The notes under the pieces: generated by a model
What the model saw: only the letters and a program-made list of their open reading frames with translations
Databases searched by the model: none
What the model was told of the DNA's origin: nothing
Program-made: the position numbers and the translations under genes
Origin: Gryganskiella cystojenkinii
Taxonomy: Eukaryota; Mortierellomycota; Mortierellomycetes; Mortierellales; Mortierellaceae
Direction of reading: 5' to 3'
Assembly: GCA_015852425.1 (NCBI GenBank)
Contig: JAAAIG010000037.1
Span: forward strand, 28,959-92,958
DNA: 64,000 nucleotides
Part shown: positions 54,420-64,000 of the stretch, one piece after another
Layout of the letters: every line of letters begins with the position of its first letter
Position numbering within the stretch: position 1 is the stretch's first letter

Positions 54420-56713
54420 TTATTTCTTGCTCGTACTGTTGTTTTGGTTTGAAGAGCTGGAGCTCCCGGAGGTGGATCCAGTGGCGCTCGAATGCGTTGC
54501 TTGTGAGGTCTTGAAGCATATAATGTTGTTTTCTTCCGTGATAATATCGTCTTCTCCAATCTAAATCAAGAATAAAAGGCAGAAATGTCAATGATAAGTT
54601 CCTTCCCAGGTCCTTTACTGGTCATATCCCATTTTTGATCCGCATAATGTTTTTTTTAAGCAGAGTTTTACCTTGCGGTTGCCGATCGTCTCGGCTCCAA
54701 GGTAATGCTTTGCAATCTCGGGGTGAACAATATCTGCAAACTCGAGAACTGTTGTCCCTGGCCAAAGCATGACACAGTCCCTGAAGACGCCTTTGCCGTT
54801 CGTGTTGGCAAAAGTCGAGAGACTCTTGACTGGGAATGCTGGAACTAACCCAAGGACTTCGACGGCCTTGAGAATCACATCCTGTACGCCTGTTGAGCCA
54901 TAACGGTAGAGTACCAGATCCTGAACCTTTTCGATACGACTATTAAAGATTATTGAAGGGAAAGTGTTATTAACAGAGAAATAAAAAGTAACAGGTGGGT
55001 ATCTAAGCACAGGCCGTTATTCGTACCCTTGAAGCTTGTCATCTAGTGGCTTCAAATCCGAGTCGGGCTAGCAAGTCGAGAGGCAGAAAGAGAATCGCGG
55101 TTAGAAATCCATGTTTCCGAGATAAAGTTCGCTGCCAAACCATTCCCAGGAACAGCACTTACAAGATCTTCCTTGGTCTGAACGTTGTCTGTTCCTTCGT
55201 CATAAACGATAAACTTTTGTTTCGCCAGTTTCCTCAAGAACGTTTCCGCGAGTGCACTTGAGAGCACGATCTTGTTCTAAGAAAACCAATAAAAGGTGGC
55301 ATTGAAATTGACGTGTCAGATTCATTGTCGTAAGGATTGACTTTGTTGTGCGAGGAGGACTTGCTGTTCCACGATATGGTCGTACCTGATCATATTTTCT
55401 CATAATTTTGGAAATATTTTTGTCCGAATCAGGAAGATCGATCTTGTTGAGTGCCTATTGAACGACAAAGCTTGCTGTTAGAATCAAGGTTGTGTCGTAC
55501 TGTTCTGATATCCTAATGCGCCACCAAGCAAGGGATCGGCAAGGACTACGTACGATAATGGTGGGGAACCGCTCGTCCAAGAAAGCATCAACGACCTTCT
55601 TGATCGTCTCCTTCTCCCAAGTGTCCATGGCATCCTTGACACCGCTCCGATCCAGAGTCCTTTGGACCAAGACCAAGGTCGCTCCATATCCTGAGAGCTG
55701 GGTGTGCAGTGTCTCTGCCGTTGAAGCCTCTGTGAGTGCAGCAGCAAAAAAAAAAAAAAAAAAAAATTTGAAAAGGTTTCAAAAAAACCGTTGTTAATAT
55801 CAAAAAGAAAAAAAAAAAAAAAAAAAAAGTTGAAAGGTGTTCATAGTAACCGTGGTTAATATCAAAAAGGTAAAAAACACTAGACTCTTTTTTGCTGCCA
55901 TAGATACAACAAACGTACTAATCGCAAGATGTCGACGGACGATCTGACCCCACTTCTTGTTCAAGTTTCCGTAAATCCAAGAGTGAATCTCGCCTCGAAG
56001 CCACTCGATATCGCCGATCGGGTCATAGCCGACAGTCTCTTTGCCGTTCGCATCGGTTGTGCCACTGACATCTACAACATGGATCAGAGCATTGGCATGT
56101 CGAAGATCATCCAAGAACTGGTTGCCGAGTCCTTGTCCCTCGGAAGCTCCCGGGACTAATCCTGCGACATCCAAGATCTGAATAGGTACAAAACGTTTCC
56201 CGTCTACGCAGCGGCCTAGTTTTTTTTAGCATTAAAAAAGAGAGTTCAGGCTGGTGATCGAATCGAAGGGGTCCGCGGCTGTTGATGTAGTTGTAGCAAT
56301 AGATTCAGCCTCCTGTGTAACATCACGGTACCATATCTTGGAGCGCAGAGGTGGGACTTGTTGAAGCGTTTGCATGGGCAGTCAATGGGAAAGTACGCTA
56401 AAAAACAAAAGGAAGATCAGAGACGATTATATAGTTTGAAGGACGAGCACGATTGAGCAACATTTAGTGACACTAACCGATCCCGTTGTTGGGTTTGATA
56501 GTTGTGAAGGGATAGTTGCCGACCTTGGCAGTGGCATCCGTGACTAAGTTGAGAGAGAGAGAGAGAGAGACGGTGAGTTATCTCGGAAAAGGTAGTCAAT
56601 TCAAGTGTCAGACTGTGCAGGGTGCAGGTCTGGGCAGAGAGTGTACCTGCGTTCAAAAAAGAAGACTTTCCGGCGGAGGGTTTGCCAACGCAAGCAATGA
56701 TGACATCTTTCAT
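54420..56713 (-). CDS. Obg-like GTPase, YchF superfamily, yeast YGR210C type, with TGS domain
   Basis: Ten exons give 434 residues: 56713-56647, 56543-56478, 56397-56332, 56215-55919, 55729-55554, 55454-55386, 55276-55163, 55067-55027, 54939-54672 and 54560-54420. The P-loop is GKPSAGKSS, followed by [12 protein letters not shown] (switch I) and [22 protein letters not shown] (G3 plus the Obg-type switch). NKIDLPD is the G4 motif; the Asp favours GTP, unlike OLA1-type members that lost it. The C-terminal third ends in a TGS-like domain ([23 protein letters not shown]) and a Ser/Asn-rich tail. Related proteins are ribosome-associated regulators; the exact role is unknown. It shares a promoter region with the divergent TFIIIC gene. 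Confidence 0.88.
55745..55870 (-). repeat. Tandem duplication inside a GTPase intron
   Basis: Two 60-65 bp units lie in intron 55730-55918. Each pairs a run of about 21-23 A with a ggtta/gttaatatcaaaaag block. On the gene strand each unit is a TATTAAC-like branch-site word followed by a long U tract. Confidence 0.8.
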
Positions 56714-57190
56714 GGCGAATGTGAATGTGAGGAAGAAGATCTAGAAGAAAGAGTGTTGATGGGTTCTCTGTGTTTGCAACCAGAGTCCTGTCTTCCTGTC
56801 TTGCTGTCTTTCTGTTGGGGCCGTTGGAGAAAGAATGCAAAAAAAAAAAAAGTGAATCAGTTTTGTTGCATGGAGGGTGGGGGCGAAAGGTCCAAAAAAA
56901 AAGAAAATTGGGTGGCTTTGAAATTCAAACGCGAAATGATATATCTCCTCCGTTGAAGACGTTCGTCTTTCCTCCCACGCGGACACATTTACACATTGAC
57001 ACATTCACACAGCCATTCTTTATTTTGTCACTCGTTTCAGCCCTTCTCGTCTCGGGAATCTAGTCACCGTCACCGTGTCACGATCACCAACCTACCTTGC
57101 TCTAACAATTGATTCAACCACCTCGATCAATCACCACTCCAGAAAAACAACAGGAAGCATAACACAAGGAGAACACACTGGCGCGCCAAC
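56714..57190. promoter_or_regulatory. Shared divergent promoter (GTPase / TFIIIC subunit)
   Basis: 477 bp separate the two divergent start codons. A GA-rich and A-run segment lies near the GTPase and a CA-rich segment near the TFIIIC gene. No clear TATA box. Confidence 0.4.
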
Positions 57191-60100
57191 ATGGATGACC
57201 TGGTGCAGCATGTGCAAACCGAGGTCGCCCTAGACGGACAACCAGGTACAGTAAAAGTCATTAAATCAGATCCATCCCCGTCCCAACTGTCGACCGAGTT
57301 CATTGCTGGACCAAGTGCAAGCTGCTTGGCATTCATTAACCTCCCTCTGTGCACTGTAATGGATGTCATAGGATGCAATTGGGAACGGTTCTGGTTCTTT
57401 GTCGAAGAGTATCAAACCCAGCAGAGAAAAACTCTTGCCGCAAAGTCGTCTTCTGCCACAGCTGCTTCAATGAGAAAGCAATCGGACGAAAAGTTTCGCA
57501 AGTTCTTGTGGAATAACCTCGTGGACGAGGAAAGTGTGGTCCTGTATTTGATTACAAACGACGAAGCTGAAAAGGCGTCCAAGGAGAGCGACATTGTAAG
57601 TGTGTACCCCGTTAAGACCTCAAGGATACTCTATGCTCAAGAAAACTATGGTCTATTCACTCCGGCTAAATGTGTATTTGACCCACAATCCACAATCGTG
57701 CATTTAGACCAAAGCCCACTCCATCGCCGAATCGAACCTCACTCCGATAAGTCTCGAGGATGTATCGTACGAGAAGGTGATGACAGATTACAAGGACAGG
57801 ATCAGGATCGCAGCCACCCTGGACCAGCAGCAAGTCGCTGCTCTCGGATTTTCTGGCATCGCGACTGGCATGTCGGATATGTCCTTCCATGTTCTCCAGA
57901 CGATTTGTGCCTCGCGCGAAATCGGAGTCACACAGGCTTTCCTCTCGAAATATTACTCGGTCGATCCCAGGAGCATGTTCCATTTCTTGAAGATCTTGTT
58001 GACCAATAACCTGGTCGTCAAGATTCCGGTGACGACTGATGGACTTTATACTTTGCTCTGTCTTCATACCAAGTTCGCGGACCAGAATCCAGGCTACCAA
58101 GCCATGACTGCTAAAAAAGGCGGACTGAGCGGACGACCTCTGGTGACCGGCGATGGCGGTTGTCGATTCGAAGGTCTTCTGAAACAGGATTCAAAGAGAG
58201 TGAGCTACTATAGTGGACTCATCAAGCAAAAAGTGACTGATATCCTTGCACAAGCAAAGTCCAAGGTCATGACTATTGAAGACTTGATCACAGCACTCGT
58301 AAGTTTGCGCTCTCGTCGCGATAGACCCTTGATGGCTGTTGACAATCCTATTCTCTGTAAAGACTTATAATGACTTCTTGCATTTCATTTGGTAATAGGA
58401 TCTCTCGGATATGAACGCTGTTCAGAGTCGCTGGTTCAATCGTCAACTCGAGCTGCTGGACAAACTCAAATACATCCAGCGCGTTCACGTTCCTGGTTTT
58501 CATCGCTGCGTTCAACTGCTAAAGCCCTATGGCGTCAGTGTGACCGTTGACGGTATGTAAACCCGAGCTTTTATCTTCTAACCCTATGTATCAACAGAGA
58601 TGTTCACTCACTGATCAAGGCTGTCTGAACCCACCATCGTTTAGAAAAGGAAAAGGCCAAGCTCAACATGAAAGCAGTTATTGATGACGACACACCTCAG
58701 AGTGGCATCTGCGTCCATACCTCACTCGAGCAGCAAATCTACAAGCATATTTGCGATAGCAAGGACAAGGGTATTCTCTCGAAGGTACCGTCTTTTTTTT
58801 CATTCGGATTATTTTCTTTTGATTGACTGTTCCGATAGCTGCAGTTTGAGCGAAAGAGCCTAACTTTGACATCTCATTCTGTGAACTGTTAGCAACTTCG
58901 CAAGAACATGGACAACTTGAACTTAAGAATGATGGCCAGGATCCTCGAAGGGTTCTGTAAACCTACTGCAGATATCCCTCAGCCGATTTGCAAAAGGGTG
59001 CTCGAGTTTGAGGGAAGAGAGAGACGGTACCGATACTTTTCCGAGAGCGGATTCGAAAAGAGTATGGCCGAGGACGACAAGGAATATATCGAGTCGACTA
59101 TCAGTTCGAACCTGGTTGTGCCCACGCGTTCCACCGGCAAGAAGCCCGTTCCACTTCTTGCTCCTGCAGCCAGAGATACGGAAGCTGTCCACGACGCAGA
59201 AGGAGCAGCCCAACATGTTGATCTGACATCGTCCCCGCCTACTCCAGGGCCATCTACCCCCGATGCCAATACCGCCTCTTCGTCAACGGCTGCCCTGCCT
59301 GTGGTAACTAAAGCATCAAAGTCGTCAAAGTCTCGACCTCCACCAAAACGTGCAACTGGCGCAAGAGCACAGTCAGGAAAATTCCATGTCATGCCAGAAG
59401 AAGGCGTTGCCAACCCAGAGCGATACATATCAATGGCTTTGATGCAACGTCGCAAGGTCCTTATGTCCTTGATCGAGCGTGAAAAGATGCTGGAGATCCA
59501 GGGACCGCTGGTGCCGCAGTATCAAGCCGAGAAGCGACGACTCTTTCCGGATCTGGATGAAAAGTCTGTCATTGATCGGAGGACGCTCTACCGAACTCTC
59601 AACCTCCTAGAATCGGAAAAGAAGCTCCGGATTGTCAAGGTCGACAATATCCCCATGGTCGGTGGCGGCATGCAGTCCAAGACGTTTTGTCTCGATTACA
59701 GTCTCGACCCAGACTCCGATGAAGTCAAGCGGTTCGTGAAGGACTGCACAAACCGAAACTTTCTCTTTGGATCCTTGAGCTACAAGCCCATAAAGAAGGC
59801 GAGCGAGATTGATATCGAGGTGGAGACTCTGGATGAGATGCAACGTCGTCTAGGTGGAAGTGTCAGCATGTCAACCGATATTCCTTTTGCGTCCGTTGGT
59901 GCAGTTCAAAAGATTGAATACAGACCCCCTCGATCCGAGCGCGGCATGGCTCTCCCAGGAGACTTTGATGGTGCCCAGTACTGCTACGAGTTTGGATGGA
60001 TCCGCGCCAAGATGATGAGAGCCCTGATTCTTCACCGGTTCCTTCTAACCAAACAAAGCACCAGAGACGAACGGCTATACCCGCTCAAGGACCATCCAAA

Positions 60101-63100
60101 CATGCTCACGGTTGCGCCTCTTTTCGAGACATTGACTCTGAGGATCTTTATGGTCATCATTGGTGTAGTTGTGGACGCAACTCCGGAGGCCAGAGCGTAC
60201 ATGTTAGATCCCAAAAACGCCAACGTACCGCTGGGAGCTATGCCAGAGTTCATGTACTATATACGACGACCGACTAGAGCCTTTAAGAAGAGGCTTCGTG
60301 AGGCCATCGAGGTCTTGGACGCTCTAGGACTCGTGACACCCATGGAAGAGGAGGTGAGTGGAACTGCAGGAACGTCCAAGGTTCCTCGGCTTAGACCCTG
60401 TACACTTCATTTGGTCCTCAACACGCACTATGAGATCCACCTGGTTTCCCGAGCGCCACTTCACCCAATCTCGCCCCACCTTTTGGACTTTGATCTCGAG
60501 AACCGCAAGGAGTACCAGCTCGTGATACCAAGTCAATGCAAGCAGTTCTGGCTGGATCTCCAGGCCAGTTCTGCGGCGTTGAGTACGAGCAAGGTACCCG
60601 CTCAGAAGGTTAACATGGATCTACCTTGGTCCGAAATCCGCAACAATTTTCTGTTGAACCTGTGCAACAAACGACTGTGGACGGACCCGATCCGTATCTC
60701 TGCCGAGCAAAAGAACATGCTGATGGAGCATGTCGACAAGAAGAGGCAGTTCGCGCCTATCGGTAATGACGCCAAGCTGGGAAGGATCGCGGAACAGACA
60801 GGCCTAACCAAACAGAATGTTGTGCAGTTCTACAAATCACTTCAAGGTGCTTGGACTGCTCAAGGAAACGCGAAACGCGCAGCTGGCAAGGTCGAACGTT
60901 TGAGCCAGATCAAACCCAGAGCTGAGAAGGATGTAGCGAAGAAGGCCACGGGACCCGCACCTGTTGCGACTGGTACAGCAGAAACGAATAACAACGCAGT
61001 CAAATCCGCGAATCCAGAGTCCACATTGGGTGAGGTTCGTATCAAGGTCGAGCCCGGCATTATTTGGAATGGCCTCGATCATCCTGGAGAAAAGGTTGCG
61101 GCACCGACTAGTGCCCCTGCCAATGTCGATGACGAAGGTGATGACGAAGGAAGTGGCGCGGATGGGGACGATGGCGATATTGTGGAATCTAAAGTTGGAT
61201 TGAACGGCGAGAAGCTGTCTCTGGGACCCATCAAGAAGAGGAGACGGCGCCGGATAAATTGGTCAGTGGAGGATGAGCTCCGGCTGATGATGACCGTGGC
61301 GATTGTGCGCAGCATGGCTGAGATTTACAACACTCGGTACAGCTGGATCGCGGTCGCACGGGTATTTGATGGTGTCCGCACGGCTGAACACTGTCGTCAT
61401 CGGAGCGCCAAGTTGATGGGAGTCACCGATAATGTCTCGCTTGTGGACTCTTATAAGCGACAATTCGGTCATCAGTACTCGAAGATTGCTCTCCAGGTAC
61501 CAATCGATCCCAATCTCATACACTTTGATCCACGACCGGCCCTGCAGTTGTTCAAACCTATTTCGGATGTTACAGGGTAAGTGCGCTTGATGGCGCAACA
61601 GTGACATTTCACTAGTTATTGTGTAATATTTATTGCGAACAATTATCTAACTTGGGGGCCTTGTCGATTCTTTGGGCGCAATAGGGAAGAAGCAGTCGAG
61701 ATGACACCACTCCCGATGAATACAAACATAATTGAGGCAACTTACAAAGTCAGACACGAAGACCCGGGCAGCAGCCTCTATCCTGAGGAAAAGATCTATT
61801 CTCTCATGTCCCTGCCATCGTACAAGGCTGTGATGTCCGCAATCCCTCCCACTCTTCGTCTGTGCGCCAGCCAAGAACTGGATAACACCCCTGAAGATTT
61901 GAAGAATCCCGAGCAAAAGACGAACTTGATTACAGTTCGAGATGAGAAACTTGGCCTTGAGCACGTCATCTTCTCGCTCCTCAAGGCCGTTTATTCCACC
62001 TCTCATGATTCTCAGACAGCCGACCTCACCAGACTGCACCTCTCAAAGTACGATCCTGCAGCCTTGACTGAAACAATCCGGCTATCGAAACAGGAATGGA
62101 GACTCATCGTCTTTGCCAAGTCGTCCAATTATCGAATCCCAGGGCAGAGGTTGGCAAAGTCAGAGAGGTTCCATGCCACGATGACTGGATTGGTTTCTTC
62201 CCAGTGGACCTCTGAGGCCTCGAGATTGGACGAGCTCTATGGTCAACATGTTCAACGAATGTTCCAAGAGGACGTGAGCCGTGCAGAGATGATGGTCATT
62301 CTTACTCATGTCGGTCAAGGTTGGCTGAAGTTGTCCATGGTCGAGGAGTCGGGCCAATCTCGTCGACGCGCAGTTGGCTTTGCGGACGACAAGCCGTCTG
62401 AAAAGCCTATGGGTGCGGATGGCCTGCTCAAATTTGACATCCGGATGACGAACATAAAGGACGCAACAATTCTGGCTGAGCATCCAGTATTTGCATCCGT
62501 GATTGAGAACTCCAACGACAACAGGCTGAAGCGTACTATGGATGATGAGGAGGTTACGGAGAAAGATAGCTTGGAGATCGCGGCTCGATCTAACAAGATG
62601 GTGAAAAAGAGTGAAGGCAATATCGATGTCAACAGCGGCAACAGCAACGGCGACCGTAGCAGCATGAATAAGGACAAGGATTCAGCAGCTCCCAAGTCAA
62701 GTCCAAGCGTCGACAAATGGGCCGAAGCTCGTCAAGAATCGGCAAAAGTGTTTGAAAAGCTCACACAGACGATTCCAGAGGCGGAACGTCGTAACGTGTT
62801 CAGGGCGATCTTCGATAATATCTGCGGCACAGAAGCTGTCGGAGTTATTCTTCTTGATCTCAAGGTGAGATATTGTGAGGCGATGACTGACATCGATTTT
62901 TGGAGAGAGTTATATGTTATGCTATCAAGGCTGCTAATACCGTACCTTTATTTTCAAAAGGCGGCTTTGATCAAGCAGTCATTGGTGGCTACAGACAGGG
63001 ATATCAGAGAATGTCTCAGCATCCTGGAGCACTCGATCCCCCCGATTATCGTCAACATTGGCCTGACCCATGACCGCTACGTCCAATTCGGTCACCATGA

Positions 63101-63870
63101 GGCACGCACGGTTAACTATCAAGAGGCTTTGGAGTTTGTTGCCACAGGCGATGACTCCAATGAGCGGTCGATCGCTTCAAAGGTGCCAATCAATCATGTC
63201 TCTCCTAGGACTTGGAAGAGGGTGGATGGAACTGTGGACAAGGTCGCGTATGAGAGAGCGCTTCATGCCGTTGCTACTCATATTTCAGAGCGACCGGGTG
63301 TCTCCAAGGTAACTATTATCTGTACAAGTTGTTGCCTGCCAATGCGAAGGTCACCCAAAAAATTTGATGTTCATGAGTGATGACTGATATGGTTCTTGCC
63401 TCTGCGTTCCTGTTTTCTTATCGTGGATGAAATCCTCACAGGGAACATTGGTCAAGGACGTTTACAAGGTCTTTATGCCTGTGGAATTGGACGAGTTGTT
63501 TCAAGAACTGGAGAAACGGAAGTGTCTTTGGGCCGAGTATTGCATCTTGCCTCCACCCGCGTCCTTGTTTTCGAAGCGGAAGTTGGTTGAGGTTTGTGAC
63601 AAGTACACGATTCATGAGCGCAAGATCACGAACTTGTTTGTGGTCCCAGACTATTACCGTTACCTGGACATGAAATTGGTGCGGAGCAAGATTCAAGGCC
63701 CTCCCAGGATTCAATATCGTCGTGCAGATGCCGGCAACTCGGAGGTGATTGAAGTTGGAGAAGACGAGCAAGAAGGAGAAGAGGAGTTGAATCAGGACGA
63801 GGATGAGGAAGAGGACGAGGAGCCGGAGGATGAGGGCGAGCCCGAGGAGGACGAAGATGATGCGATGTGA
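57191..63870 (+). CDS. TFC3: TFIIIC subunit, B-block-binding (Tfc3/GTF3C1-like)
   Basis: Nine exons give 1934 residues: 57191-57245, 57372-57595, 57708-58298, 58399-58552, 58645-58784, 58893-61576, 61685-62864, 62961-63308 and 63442-63870. The N-terminus (LDGQPGCNWERFWFFVEEY) and the winged-helix block GFSGIATGMSDMSFHVLQ...GVTQAFLSKYYSVDPRSMFHFLKIL match the B-block-binding TFIIIC family. A second winged-helix-like block is ISMALMQRRKVLMSLIEREK ... DRRTLYRTLNLLESEKKL. A Myb/SANT-like region near 1170-1240 follows a KKRRRRR cluster. The C-terminus is a Glu/Asp tail. It binds the internal B box of tRNA genes and recruits TFIIIB for RNA polymerase III. The size is nearer the animal GTF3C1 than yeast Tfc3. 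Intron 62865-62960 is a multiple of three without a stop. A poly(A) signal candidate lies at 63891. Confidence 0.87.
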
Positions 63871-64000
63871 TAACAATGGAACAAAGCAACAATAAAAATT
63901 AAACTTGCAAACAAAAGTCTAGTGTGGCAAACCGTAAAACTTTAATATGAGTGATCATATTTTGGTGTGTACTCTCTGGTGTGGATTTCCGAAATTTGGT
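63871..64000. terminator. 3' flank of the TFIIIC gene
   Basis: An AATAAA poly(A) signal candidate at 63891-63896, about 20 nt after the stop codon, lies in AT-rich sequence. Nothing else is seen before the window ends. Confidence 0.5.

Overview
The window looks like nuclear DNA of an early-diverging fungus, most likely Mucoromycota and probably a Mortierella-like member of Mortierellomycotina. Genes are dense and have many short introns (about 45-200 nt, GTAAGT-like donors, TAG/CAG acceptors). The gene set is fungal: a WSC-domain wall sensor, Atg22, Tfc3 of TFIIIC, a multi-DUF3712 membrane protein and an L-lactate dehydrogenase. I know no closer marker that fixes genus or species; the placement is inference. 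There is one 8-base assembly gap at 37096-37103.

Region by region. 302-5478 (-): a giant DUF3712/LEA14-like single-pass membrane protein, with a possible small ORF just upstream. 7799-10011 (-): a KHDC4-type KH-domain RNA-binding protein, divergent from a WSC-domain membrane sensor (10592-12919, +). 13179-16541 (-): Atg22, the vacuolar amino-acid effluxer, with two microexons. 17265-23073 (-): a 1661-residue Ras guanine-nucleotide exchange factor with a glutamine-rich N-terminus. 23074-26010: mostly intergenic, with a weak small-gene candidate. 26011-29904 (+): a tandem array of three glutathione S-transferases with differing introns. 30709-36157 (+): an AGC-family, ROCK/MRCK-like kinase with coiled coil, split PH and C1 domains. 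About 36420-37071 (-): a broken Fanzor/TnpB-like remnant beside the gap. 37865-38934 (+): lactate dehydrogenase. 39124-45555 (-): one intact F-box gene and two decayed paralogues. 47659-49227 (+): a secreted berberine-bridge-type flavoprotein oxidase. 49228-54419: gene-poor, with repeats and remains of a broken multi-exon gene. 54420-56713 (-): an Obg/YchF-like GTPase (YGR210C type), divergent from Tfc3 (57191-63870, +).

As a set, the genes cover cell-wall sensing and morphogenesis (WSC sensor, RasGEF, ROCK-like kinase), vacuolar recycling (Atg22), detoxification (GSTs), carbon metabolism (LDH), secreted oxidation (BBE-like enzyme) and basic gene expression (KHDC4-like protein, TFIIIC, GTPase). 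No operon-like logic is expected; neighbours share divergent promoters. The most unusual items are the kinase, whose ROCK-style split PH domain carries a long HR1-like insert plus a C1 domain, and the Fanzor-like relic. All exon joins were derived by hand from splice signals and reading-frame continuity, without transcript evidence.
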